Source: Bugula neritina
Taxonomy: Eukaryota > Bryozoa > Gymnolaemata > Cheilostomatida > Bugulidae
Assembly: GCA_964035545.1 (NCBI GenBank)
Contig: OZ037771.1
Location: 6,614,690 to 6,678,689, forward strand
Length of the DNA: 64,000 bases
Direction of reading: 5' to 3'
Positions 19,928 through 31,345 of this stretch are shown one piece after another. Position numbers and translations under genes: made by a program. The notes under the pieces are model-generated. The model did not search any database. It was not told the origin of the DNA and worked only from the letters and a program-made list of their open reading frames with translations. The stretch's first letter is position 1. Every line of letters starts with the position of its first letter.

Positions 19928-22900
19928 ATGAGTTTCTTCAGTAAAACTGTGTGGTTTTTGAAAGGGTTAAAAGAATACACCAAGTAAGTAGTTCTCCGTA
20001 AAATAAGGAGTTTTTTTGAAAAATAAAATTATATTATTTCATTTTTGTTTTGTAATATGATAATAAACTACATTAATGATTAATTATTAAATTTAATGAT
20101 TAAATTTAAATTAAAAAATAACTGTAAGTTAAACTTAATAACCTAAACTAAAGCAAAAGTTAAAGTGAACGTACTGCTGTGGTAAATATTAGGAATTATC
20201 CCCCTTGACACATTACTTATGGCTATTTTTCTAAATACTGTAGTTATTGCTAAGTCTGTAGCATAACTTCCTAATACCCTAAAATACTATGGCTATTGTT
20301 AAGCCTTTAGCATAGTAAACAGTTAATCCCCTTTCCCCAATTATAAGTTACAATACGCATACACTTGGTTGGGTTCATTTTTGCTGATTCATGTAAACCG
20401 ACAGTTGGACCGATTTCGGCAGGTGGATGCCGACAAACCGAATGTCGGTTGCCGACATGATCAGTGTCGGTTACCGACATGACGAATGTCGCCATTCTCT
20501 GCCGAACATCGGCCCGCTGTCGGTAGAGGGTTCTAGAAGTCCTTTGTTCCACTGGTATAAAAGGACACGCATTTTAGAGCTTCAGTCACTTGCGGACTGG
20601 AGCTCACACTGGACACTTCTCTCTACTACAATAAAGTACTGCAAGCACACGGCAACCTCTCTCTCTTGTCTCTTCTATAACAAGGAGTTATGTTCTCTGC
20701 CTGATTTCATTCTATAACCCACAAAACTACTACACTGCTACTAGTTCTACTTCTACTTCTAGTTCTAGTGTTCAGTAGCAACACTACAAGTATGATTTAG
20801 TTTATTTATAAGTATAAGTTTATATAACTAAGAGTAAGAGTAATTATAGGGTGGAGTATTTTATGATTTTTAAATAGGAGCATCTGACTCTGTGGTCTGG
20901 ACTTTATTAGTTGAATCACTGGCAGTTAAGTATAACTATATGATTTTGAATATCCATTAACATAATCAACTTTGAGTTTAAATTGAACATAAACTTTGAG
21001 TTGAAAGTAAATCTTTACATACATAATTGAGTAGATGTAGCTGTAGCCTATTCTCACAGTGATACTGTCTTCTTGTCCACACAGCCTTACTCTACCTCAA
21101 ACTCACAATGAGTATATGAATATTTTATGATGGTTTTTCACGTTGCACAATGCAGGACCTTAAGGAAAAATCACTGACAGTGGAAGACTCACGTGCAAGC
21201 AACACCATGTCAACAGCAAAATAGTAGCATAAATAATAGTAAGCTGAAAACATTGGCATGATGGCTTACTGGCAACTCATAAAGTGTAGACTTATAATTC
21301 CTCAATTACCGCTGAACTGGTTGAGTGTATCGGGCCATGCTGGTAACCCTGTTTTAAATTCTCTCTCTTGTAGAGGCGGATATGAATCTGCAGCCAAAAA
21401 CTTCAACCTCAATGATTTGGTGAACATTGATGTCCACGGTGCGAGTTACATGATCACTGGTGCGAATAGTGGTAAGATAACAATAACTTGAGTTGATGTG
21501 AAATTTTTTTCTTGAACTTAAAAACATATAAGCTTTCCTTAAAGTGGACTTCACTGTTTGAACTTAGTCTTTGAATGAGAAGCAAAGTTGAGGTAGATGA
21601 AGTAGCGTATCTCTTAATGTTTAAGGTATTGGAAAAGTTGCAGCACTGGAAATAGCCAAGTGTGGTGGAACTGTCCATTTGGTGTGCAGGAATAAGGAAA
21701 GAGGCGAAGCTGCTGCTTCAGAAATTAAACAATTGGCAAACAATGAGGTGAATTCATTTATTTTAGGCTAATATTTAAAAAAAAGTAAGCAAAGCAGCCG
21801 TGGTCTAGGGGTTAGAGCTTTTATCTAGTAAGCACGAAGTAATGGGTTCCAGCCTGACAAAGGCCTATGGTGATGTTAGGGAGAGCATCCAGTCATAATT
21901 GCTCCTGTGCCACATATGAATAAGTCCTTAGCCCAAATTAACAAAAGCTCTTTCCATCAGGGATTTCTCACAGGAATGGCGACTATAAACTTGCGTGAGT
22001 TTTTTTTTAAAGAAAATAACTGTGCTTGAGAATTTTGAAACTATAAATGCCGTCACATCTAGTAGTAAATGAAAGTGATATGGATTCAGCAGACACCATG
22101 TATGTGATTATTGCTTACAATTAGGCTTTCAATTACTGCTTTTGATTGGTAATTTTTTCACATTTTCTTCGCTGTAAGAAAACTTGTATTCAAAGTTTTG
22201 GGTTCAAATTATGTAATTACTTCGCACGCTTTATTAATGCCGGATTATTTATATGTTTTAGTCAGTATTTCTACATGTTGTTGACTTGGCAAAGCCTGTA
22301 GATGTTCACAAGTTCACCACTAACTTTGTTAAAGGACAGAACAAGCTTGATGTTCTGGTGAGACCAATGTATAATTCTATCTCAACATCCTGTGGTTAAT
22401 ACTTGGCACTTATCACCACTGAAATATAATTTATATTATATTTCAACGCTTACTATTATATGCTGAAAGAACTTGGTAATGGCTTAAGCTAGGACCACAT
22501 GCAGCAGATTTCTTTGAAATGTGTGGAGCAGGTAATTTTGCAGCTAAATTAATCGTACGAAAATTTCTGGTCCATGTGGTCTTAGCTTTCCTGCTTAAGG
22601 ATTTCATCTTTGTTTTAAAATAAACTCAACAAAGTCATAATAAGGAAGTCACAACAACTTTTTATAGCTGAGGCTCTGGCGATTTTTTCAAACTTGGTTT
22701 ACAATTAAATAGGATACTATACTGTAATATTTGATAATCTGTGTTGAATTCTTACTTCCTTGTAATATACTGAGTATTGGTGCTACTCAACTGGCACTTA
22801 AAACAGTTTACCATGTTCTGCTTTACATGAGGTCTAGTACTGTTTAACATGTATACTAGTTTATTACATGTGTGTTTAGTGTAGCTCACACTGTCTCCAA

Positions 22901-24786
22901 CATGCTCACTTAGTGGAAACATTACAGATCAACAATGCTGGGTGTATGAATCATGAGAGAAAGCTGGACACATTTGGATTTGAGTCCAACTTTGCAACCA
23001 ACACTCTCGCTGTTCACATTTTAACTAAGGGTCTACTGCCTTTGATTGAACAATCAAATGATCCAAGAGTGGTAAGGCTTTGTCTATGTCACATCTTGTT
23101 TAACTTTGATGACCTTGTAGGTTTTATGTAGTGCATACAAAATTGTGTGTGCACCAGGATAATTTTATTAGATTGGATCATACATGAATATAGTAGTGTA
23201 GATTCTGTATTTAGAGAGATATATCTATACACCACTGTCTAGTCTCTCAATTTATCCCCCCCCCCCACCCTTTGTCTGACCTCTCAATTGAAACCCCCGT
23301 TTAATCTCTCACTCTACACGCCTGTCTTGCCTCTCACTCTACACTTCCCACTTTACAATCCTGTCCAGTCTTCTACTTTACCCCCTCCCTATCTAGCTTC
23401 TATCTTACACCCCTTCTAGCCTTTTGTCTTACCTCTCACTCTACACTCCTGTCTAGCCACTCACCCTGCACCTGCACATTTCTGTTTGAAGATAATGGTA
23501 TCTTCTGGGGGTATGCTGACTGAAAAGCTCAAAGTAGCTGACTTACAAAGTGAGAAGATGAAACCATTCGATGGCACGTCTGCATATGCTCAACAGAAAC
23601 GGCAGCAAGTCATCATGACTGAAATCTATGCCCAGCAAAGTCCCAATGTGAAGTTTAGCTCTATGCACCCCGGTTGGGCCGATACTATAGGTAGTATAGA
23701 TTTGTCTACCCCTGTTTCAATTTTATTAAGCATAAATTAACTTAGTTTTAAAGATTATTTCATCTGTTCAGTTTGGAAAGCCTTCTCATAGTTTCCCAGT
23801 GGTCCCAATATTTATGGTGAGTTTTGCTCTTTGTATATTTTTGGTTCTGAAGTGCCCATGAGTTGGTGGTCATAGCGCTGGCCTATCATAACACATCTCA
23901 TGGTTAGATTTTCTACAGGACCATTGACTATCTCTAGAAGAATATTTTGTAAAAAATTCCTCTATGCCACAGTATTACCAGTATGGTGAGAGCAACAGTT
24001 CTAAGTCTTTGGTTTCTCACGGCTTTAAACAAATAGGAATATATATTTTGCATATTGAAATGTGCTGCTGCTATCGTTGGCTGTGCATACTAAGATGTTA
24101 CCAGCAGCAGTACACATGGTGCTTTATGCAATAGCTTGTCTTAGCATGAATTCTGTAGCAACTTGTGCTATTATGCTGCAGCTGTACAGCAGTCTATGCC
24201 GTCTTTCCATGCCCGGATGAAGAATAAGCTGAGAACCGCTGAGCAGGGAGCAGATACTATAGTCTGGCTAGCATTATCCCCCTCAGCCAAATCTATACCC
24301 AGTGGAAAGTTCTTCCAAGGTTTGTTCAGACTAGCACTGCTCATGATGTCTGTATATCTTTCTCTCTTTATGATCACCATGGTAAACCATATGACTTATT
24401 TGGTTATTATCTTTCCTCTAACACTATTTCTTTCTACAGAACAGGTGAATTGAAGTTGAAAAATGATTACCTTTCAATTTTGATTGCAGTTAATTTATAT
24501 TTTGGTTTTAATTAAATTCATGTTTTCAACTATTTGGAATTATGTTCCCATCATAATCCAGTATTGCTGGGGATACAGCTGCAGGCTATATTCTAGGATT
24601 ATAATATGCTTTTGTTATATTATAGAAATTGTCATTCCGATTTTTTCTAATATAACAGATAGAAAACCTGTTGCTACGCATTTACCACTTTCTTGGACAC
24701 AAGCATCTGATGCAGATAGAAATCAGCTGATGACATCACTTGATGATATGTTGAAACAAGTGAAAGACACTGCTGGTGACTCATGA
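19928..24786 (+). CDS. DHRS12: Dehydrogenase/reductase SDR family member 12
   Basis: Eight exons: 19928-19983, 21374-21471, 21626-21747, 22262-22357, 22928-23071, 23492-23690, 24182-24319 and 24659-24786. All introns are GT..AG and the total of 981 nt gives 326 aa plus stop. The protein is a classical short-chain dehydrogenase. The Rossmann cofactor motif T-G-A-N-S-G-I-G is at 47-54, N-N-A-G at 126-129, catalytic Ser at 176/177, and Y-A-Q-Q-K at 204-208. The N-terminus (M-S-F-F-S-K-T-V-W-F-L-K-G-L) and the blocks H-P-G-W-A-D-T, F-H-A-R and D-R-K-P-V-x-T-H-L-P-L are specific to DHRS12. The first exon codes only 18 full residues and was found through that N-terminal match; its splice phase joins exon 2 exactly. 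The physiological substrate is not known to me. The gene abuts the inverted repeat upstream, and intron 1 holds a solo LTR. Confidence 0.93.
20178..20734 (+). mobile_element. Solo LTR in DHRS12 intron 1
   Basis: A 557-bp segment starting TGTGGTAAAT and ending ACTACTACA, flanked by CTGC on both sides (20174-20177 and 20735-20738). Inside are repeated CCGACA/TGTCGG words (20395-20520), a TATA box GGTATAAAAGG near 20554 and AATAAA near 20628: a U3-R-U5 layout. No internal region is present. Confidence 0.65.
20735..21060. repeat. Short-word tract in intron 1
   Basis: Runs of ACTAGTTCTACTTCTAGTTCTAG and AAGTATAAGTT-type words. No gene or exon seen. Confidence 0.35.
21794..22010 (+). mobile_element. 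tRNA-derived SINE in DHRS12 intron 3
   Basis: The head resembles a tRNA with a Pol III A box (TGGTCTAGGGGTTAGAGC) and a B box (GGGTTCCAGCC). The body contains GGGAGAGCATCCAGTCATAA, which looks like RTE-type LINE 3' ends. The 3' tail (CTTTCCATCAGGGATTTCTC, then GCGACTATAAACTTGCGTGAG) ends in a T run. The same tail occurs inverted at 34920-35022 and 43773-43875. Confidence 0.7.
23220..23480. repeat. Pyrimidine-rich minisatellite
   Basis: In DHRS12 intron 5, imperfect units of about 25 bp such as CTCTCACTCTACACTCCTGTCTAGC, C/T-rich on the plus strand, precede exon 6. It may serve as an extended polypyrimidine tract. Confidence 0.6.
23865..24050 (+). repeat. Possible degenerate tRNA-like SINE
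   Basis: GTTGGTGGTCATAGCGCTGG resembles a tRNA D-arm/A box and ATGGTTAGATTTTC a decayed B box, in DHRS12 intron 6. No second copy was found. Confidence 0.25.
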
Positions 24787-25395
24787 AGTGACACTGCTTA
24801 GCATTTGTCTCGGATGTCGTTTTATGACACATCCCTGCAGGTGACCCACACCAATCAGTTAGACAGTTGAATCAATTACCTCAATCGTTGTTATCTATTT
24901 TTATATGTTGTATTTATCAGATCATATAATTTGTCACCAAGACAACAATCAATTTTAAAATATTTTTATTAATTATTGTTTTGTTTATAAAAACACAATC
25001 AATTCATATAACAGTATAATAAATTGTATTAAATGTAATAAATCTACACATCACATTTATTGCACATATAAAAGCGAATGCTTCAGGTGCAGCTGCAGAT
25101 TGTGTTTTCATATATAAAGCAATTTTTAATGCAATAAGTTTTATCTAAGATTTTATTCAATTCTGCTAATATTTTAATGGAGCTTTCTTGAACCCCAGGA
25201 TAAACGTTTTTAAGTTTAATATTTATGTTATAATACATTTTTCATGATTTAATGTATATTGTTAGACTCACAATATTTTATTGATTTCTATTCTGTTTAG
25301 TCATGCTTCTGACTGTGAACTAGAAAACTATTTGAATTATCATCAACAAAATATAGTCATTGTTATTCGTAACTAAATACCCATTGTTGATAGAT
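24787..25395. other. DHRS12 3' region and spacer
   Basis: AT-rich sequence with several AATAAA signals around 25017-25045 that could end the DHRS12 transcript. The promoter of the next gene must lie here; no TATA or CpG-rich element was recognised. Confidence 0.4.
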
Positions 25396-27895
25396 ATGCT
25401 TTTATATGTAGTAGTACAAGTTCATATATTTACTTTATTCGGTGGAACTTGGCTTGTTGCATCTCAAAATGTTTCTTCAACAACTACATTTTTCCTAACC
25501 AACAACACTTCAGTTAGAAATGACTCCAATGCGACTGTCACTTCACCTGTGGTCAGCTCTGCTAGGGTCACCGAGGCAACCATCCGTACAAAATCCAAGT
25601 CTAGTGAGTGTTTACCTGCTGGTAGCTGCATATAGGTGTCCAGCACTGTTCAGTTTTCATAAGCACACATGTGTATAACATGTCTTGGTAGGGTTTGTAA
25701 TTATTTAGGAGATGGGTTGCTTTTCCAAGTAAATGCTTCTTCCAATGACATAGTTGCTTAAAGCTGTTACCATTACTGCAATACTACTTTGGAGTTGTGC
25801 TTCTTGGTTGGGCATGTAGGTTAAACATGTTAATTTTGAAAATTGGAAGTGAATATTAAATTCAAGATACTTTCTAGAATCACCAAGTCTTCTAGTCACA
25901 AGTTAATTAACAAGATATGTTGATGGTACTTACTTCAACTAAATAATAGACCCTCCAGTATAGAGACTAAAATGGAAGCTTGTTATGTTGGTAATACACT
26001 AAGTTTCCACCATTTATTATTCATTGACATTATATTAAAGTATGTTATTCAGCTCTGATGGCGATCTACTGCTGGCATCTTTACATTAATACACACATTA
26101 CTGCACTGTCTGGTTTCAACCTGAAGCATTAGGTTGGAGTTGTAAAAATGGCTGCTAATTTTCTCAATTAGATCTGTTTTTCCCCACACGAGCGGCACAC
26201 TTTCTGGAGTTGTCTTCTTACAAGTAGTTTTGAGACCGGAACGTAGCAGCCGCCTATAAATTGAGGTGGGAATATTTTAGAAAGCAATGAAAAGAGTGAA
26301 ACTAGCACCTTATCTAATGCAGTGAGCCCACTGACTGTGAGAAATGGCAAAGCTCTCGCACTTATAGCCAAAGATAACGATCAGTATGTTATAAAAGATT
26401 GGATAGTGTATGCGGCTGCAGCAACTGCTGGAGTACTTCTATTTGGTTTGTTTACTTATTTTCATATATCGAATAAATTAACTTAGCAAACAATGCTTTT
26501 ATATTGAAATTTGATATATGTATATACTACATAGGCCACGCCTTGCCTGGAGCAGCGAGCCAAAGGGTTAAAGTTAATAGATCATGCTGCCGGCAAATTA
26601 ACGTGCAGTCGTGCCCTCTTTATTTGACAGGAGAGAATAACTACTCAACATATATAAAAGTTGCAATAAAACACTCCTACAAATAGTGGGAAATTGTGAA
26701 ACAAGTTGCTGTTGAACTTGCAATGATAAATAAAATATTGTTCATGTATAATATTATATTTATATGCCACTTATTTTCCAAACACAAAACTCAACGTATA
26801 TATGTAAATTATCCGAGTTTCTATTCCAAAATAGAAAATAAGTAACATATTATACTAATGGAGCTTAGCTTTATTATATAGTTTCAATATTGCTACAGTC
26901 CATGAATTAATTTTGTCCTGACTCATGAATGAGCATGTTTAGTGGTTAATAGTATACTATACATACTGCGAAAGCAATCATCATTGGTTATAGTTAGTTG
27001 GTTGATAAATATTAGACAGTCCATGATAGCAATATTTCTCTGCTGAAGTTCATAGCTCAACTCTCTATATACTCTCAAAATATGATGAAAATATTGCAAA
27101 GTGAAGCCAGTATCTAATCATTAAATAGTCAATTCTGGGATTTGCAGCACTCAGGCTAGTCATCAGTTCTGCACATTGCAACCGTGTATAGTTTATCTAT
27201 ACTGTGTTCCAAAAATGTAAGGGTTTGCATTGCATGTGATCTATAAAAATTATATAATTTGACTATTTAGCTCTCATTAGCACTATAGTTATTTCACGAA
27301 GACGAAGAAATTCCCAAATACCTTCAGCAGTTCTCCACAACTCAGCATCTCAACAAGTGATTCCAGCAGGTAAGCTGAAAGTAAATAGTATACTTGTAAC
27401 AGAAACACTCAGGTGCACACACACACAGGTGCACATGCACACGCACACACATGCACACACACACACACACACACAACAAACACACAAAGACAACAAACAC
27501 ACAAAGACAGCAAACACGCACACAAACACATTAAAAATTAGTTAAAAACTTGATTTTGTTGCACACGAATTAACATGTTGGTAACAAACTTATATATCTG
27601 CATTTTAATAAAATAACATATAAATTGACTAATGATGAGTCATACAGAGTGGGTGAGTCGCATATCACTTGTTTATTTTGAAGTAGAATCTACGAACTCA
27701 GTGACCTTGATGCCTGACCCTGAGTCAGCACCACCTGGCAGCAGACACAACTCCATGAGACCATCTCTCCCATCACGCATCAGGAGACCGTCTCAAAGAC
27801 GGAATAGCAAGTTCCAGAAACCTGCCCAGAGAAGGCACACGGCTGATAATGGCCAGGCTAGTCGTTACAATCAAACTAAGTACAGTTTTTCCTAG
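25396..27895 (+). CDS. Single-pass membrane protein, unrecognised
   Basis: Four exons: 25396-25603, 26281-26445, 27271-27369 and 27684-27895. All junctions are phase 1 and GT..AG; the total of 684 nt gives 227 aa. Residues 1 to about 22 form a signal peptide (M-L-L-Y-V-V-V-Q...). The Ser/Thr-rich ectodomain (about 23-109) carries several N-glycosylation sequons (N-V-S, N-N-T, N-T-S, N-D-S, N-A-T). Residues 110-132 are a transmembrane helix (W-I-V-Y-A-A-A-A-T-A-G-V-L-L-F), followed by R-R-R-R at 134-137 as stop-transfer. The cytoplasmic tail of about 95 residues is basic and Ser/Pro-rich, with several R-R-x-S motifs that suit PKA-like kinases. This predicts a type I surface glycoprotein. No family recognised. 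All-phase-1 introns are typical of extracellular modules. The ATG at 25396 was chosen because it starts the signal peptide. Confidence 0.72.
27412..27535. repeat. (CA)n microsatellite
   Basis: Imperfect CA repeat in intron 3 of the membrane-protein gene, including CACACAAAGACAACAAA units. The open frame across it is an artefact. Confidence 0.85.
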
Positions 27896-28081
27896 GTTGT
27901 TCACTGCTATAATATACATTGTTATGTATGGGAATATTATATAAACAATAAAAAATTCATGAAAGTTATATACACATAAAATTGTCTTGTTTGTTCAAGC
28001 CATAGAGTCCATACTCTATACTCTATACTCTATAGTATCAATGCAGGAAAACCAAGTAGTTATATATTACACACATTATAT

Positions 28082-28159
<78 letters not shown>

Positions 28160-28983
28160 TCCAAGTCTCTAACACTAATAATATAATACTAGAATATAAA
28201 GTCACAATATAGCACTACACCATTGATCAACTGATAAACAGTGACTGATCTAATATTAGTGTCACTAGTATGATGCAGTGGTGTTCTTGCTCTTGAACTT
28301 TGCTTTACTTTTTTGCTTTGATGCTTATTGCTTAATTTTTAAATGCCTTTTTACTTGTGAATCTTGTATGCCTAGATAGGAGAATAAGCTGACTTCAGGA
28401 CTTAGCTCAACACTCATTTTCTTGCTTCACTAACTCAACTCTGCGTTAAGCTACAAATGATTATTCAGTCTTAGTCAAAGCTGCAAGCAAGACTTGCAAA
28501 TTTTATCAATTCTGTCCTCTGCAATCAAATGTTGATTTCTACTTTGTTTCTAGCGCAACCCTAGACTCTATCCTTTTGAGTGTATGTATTATAGGCATAT
28601 TGTGCAAGATATGAATTATAAAGATTGAAAAAACTGTTGATTTATTTACATTATTATTACTGTTTTTCATCATATTCTTTTTAGTCCATAGCCAACTTAT
28701 GCAGACTGTCTGTTGGTCTACCGATCCACCTGCCCAGCTTATTTCTCAAGATAGAGTATTATGCAACTAAAACATGAACAAGTCACCTGGTGGTGCACAG
28801 AATAGCAGGGAATCTTATAGTAGAGTAGCACAGCAAGTGCTCCAGTGACTTTCTATTAGCAAGTTGCAGTCAACAAGTGGTGGTGATAAGCTGTTATATT
28901 TGCGTAAAGCTCTTATCTACTATATGCTGTTCAGCTCACTGCTCTAATCATTCAAATAGTAATCTAATGTCTACCATTTTGAG
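27896..28983. other. Intergenic spacer with (TA)n microsatellite
   Basis: AATAAA near 27947 may end the membrane-protein transcript. A pure TA run of about 70 bp occupies 28088-28160. The rest shows no gene. Confidence 0.55.
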
Positions 28984-29143
28984 TTGCAGTAATGGAAAAA
29001 TTGAGAAAAGCCTGTGTTCTAGATTAGAAATGTAGCAAAAGAAGTTATGTTCTTGCATGAATTTCAACCCTTGCCCCAAACCAAAATGTATAAAGGAATT
29101 TGAAGAACTTAGGCTATCTCAATTTCTCCACTACTGCTCCTAA
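28984..29143. mobile_element. MITE family 1, copy a
   Basis: A 160-bp element found again at 56934-57096. Its ends form an imperfect terminal inverted repeat: TGCAGTAATGG.AAAATTGAGA on the left, and on the right the complement of a sequence reading TAGGNGCAGTAG..GAGAAATTGAGATAG. It has no coding capacity. Confidence 0.7.
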
Positions 29144-29504
29144 GTGACTATTTCTAGTAGTGTAAGATTGTGGTAATAGCTGAGTCGACTTCATAGTCAC
29201 AGACAGTTCTTAGCTTCAACTTTCTGCTTTAGCTTCTTGTTGAAGAGAACTTCTGGCAGTTTTACAGCTGCATTCTCATTGCCAAATATTGCTCCTTGGT
29301 CCTTTGCAACTACTATAGTGAATTAGATGATTAGGAATGTGTTATAAGTTATAAATTTCTCATTAGCTGACAGCTATATGTAATGGTAACCTCTTTTGTC
29401 CTCATTTGTAAGAAATGGAGTAGTTTGCTTTTTATTTCTTTTGAATGCTCTTGAAAGATATTTTGGTAGCATAAAGCTGTTTACTTGAGTTAACTATAAA
29501 TCTA

Positions 29505-29541
29505 ATAAGCCATCTAAATTTCTCTACTACTGCACCTAAAC
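29505..29541. repeat. MITE family 1, terminal fragment
   Basis: CTAAATTTCTCTACTACTGC followed by ACCTAAA matches the right end of the MITE copies at 28984 and 56934. The rest of 29144-29770 holds no recognised gene. Confidence 0.55.
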
Positions 29542-29769
29542 AGTTTTCACAGGTCAGATACTCTTCCTGGCACCAAACCCTTTGTCTTTATCTGACCAGC
29601 TCAAAAAATGCCATAAATATATAATGTTATTACAGTTGTTAACATGTCGTTGGCAGATTTCTATAGTCCATGAAGACCAGGAATCAGAGAGGCTGCTATT
29701 CAGTCTGCAAAGTTCTTCACTAGTCTAAGAGACTTCCATTAGCTTACAATTCGTTGTTAGTTACTGGAA

Positions 29770-29920
29770 ATCGCTTGAGGCAACACATAGTTTGTGGTCA
29801 TTGAGTGCAGTGGTTAGAGGGAAGGCCTGTAGCTTGGAGTTTGGACAATATATCATGATCATGTGTGTACAAATATTGCACTTAGCGGCTCCAAAGGTTT
29901 TGCTGCATTTAGCAATTTTC
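29770..29920. mobile_element. MITE family 2, copy a
   Basis: Matches 59741-59866. A shared core TGGTCA.TGAGTGCAGTGGTT and an inverted counterpart near the right end (TGCACT.AG.GGCTCCAAA) give imperfect terminal inverted repeats of roughly 35 bp. Confidence 0.6.
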
Positions 29921-30550
29921 TTTTAGTTGCAAGATAAGCAAATGAACTGGACAGGGTTATTTTCTAGTTCAGTGATAACAATAATATGATTCGAGCAACG
30001 CTAGCCGAATAAAGGGAATTCCCCGTAGTTAGACCATAGCCTATGCTTCTACGGTAGATTAAATGGTGACTAGTTTTTATTAACATTAAAATGATAAGCG
30101 CGTGCTGCTACATGAAGTTGTGCTGCAGCTAGTGCTATCTTTTATTGACAATAAAAAGTCGCGTTGGGTGCGGTTAATCCTGCATTAGCTTAGAGAACTG
30201 CATAGCTTGAAGCCTCTGCCCTAACTTACGTGTTTGTTCCCTCCTTGACAGACGAACACTCCTTGAAACTAGATTCTATAAAAACCCAACTTCAACCTTA
30301 GTGCATTCCTTCTTGCTACACAAGCTACGGTTGCTTCCAGCTCCTGCAGAACTCGGTGTATCAGTTCCAGTATGTATCTTTAAACATGAAACACTATTAC
30401 TATTAGTATTAGTAATGAGTACTAGTATTACTATATTAGTAATATTACTATTAGTATTACTTGTTGCTTCATATTAAATACTCATCATGATGATTTAGAT
30501 TATTTGTATGATTATGATATTGTCATTATTTCTAATACTAAGAATACTAC

Positions 30551-31025
30551 TGTAATGGCTGTGGGAGCGCGTATTGTTTCCCAACCATTAGGTATACAGA
30601 CACTTGTATAGAAAGCGTAACTGTATTATAGTCCAAGGTATGATAACTCTCTTCGTTACGCTCAGGCTAACATTGCGAAATGCCGCACTTCTGCGGTGAT
30701 GATACAAGGTACCGCACCAGCTGCTGCGGTCCCCACCACTAGAACCCACTGGCCAATCAAATGGCACTTCCCCTTTATAAGAAGCGCCTTCCGGCGCCCA
30801 GCCTCGTTCTAGACGTAGACACAGAGCCAAGCTAAATATCTGTCTTCTGACTTGTATATTTTCTTTTGACTCTTTTGACTTCTCTTTGTAACTAGAATTG
30901 TTAATACAATTGTTCATCTAAACATAACAACTCCTAGGTTCTCTTTGCAAACCTCGAAGTTAGGTTATGAACTAGCATTTAAAGCACACAATTAATCACA
31001 TGTAGTAGTCCACAAAACTACAACA
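30551..31025 (+). mobile_element. LTR-like insertion in unit A
   Basis: Absent from unit B at the equivalent place. It starts TGTAATGGCTGTGG, contains CCCTTTATAAGAAG (TATA-like, near 30771) and ends CCACAAAACTACAACA, close to the end of the solo LTR at 20178-20734 (CCACAAAACTACTACA). No clean target duplication was found, so borders are approximate. The minus-strand ORF here is not credible. Confidence 0.5.
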
Positions 31026-31258
31026 ATATTAGTATATTTTATTAATTATTACTTATTTGAATTATATTACCATCACGATCATCAGAAAGATACCAATGCC
31101 AATGTGCATAGTCATGAGAGTGGTACTCATACTCATACTGATGCAATTGCATTAACTCCATAATTATTATTATTATTAGTACTAGTTCAGTTAATCTTAA
31201 GCTGTCTCATACCATAGTCAGAATGTTATCATAATATACCTAATCTTTGTGTCCAGTA

Positions 31259-31345
31259 AAAATGGCACAGGCAATAATGGCACAGGTAATAATGGCACAG
31301 GCAATAATGGCACAGGTAATAATGGCACAGGTAATAATGGCACAA
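31259..31345. repeat. 15-bp minisatellite
   Basis: About six tandem copies of GGCACAGGTAATAAT. They produce an artefactual N-G-T-G-N protein repeat in one frame. Confidence 0.85.

Noticed and set aside
21258-21491. ORF reading through the DHRS12 exon 2 acceptor as the gene start
   Set aside because: Its N-terminus does not resemble DHRS12; the true first exon at 19928-19983 matches the family and joins exon 2 in phase.
27987-28172. 61-codon ORF ending in I-Y repeats
   Set aside because: Product of the (TA)n microsatellite.
30588-30917. 109-codon minus-strand ORF
   Set aside because: Lies inside an LTR-like insertion with a plus-strand TATA element and has no recognisable domain.
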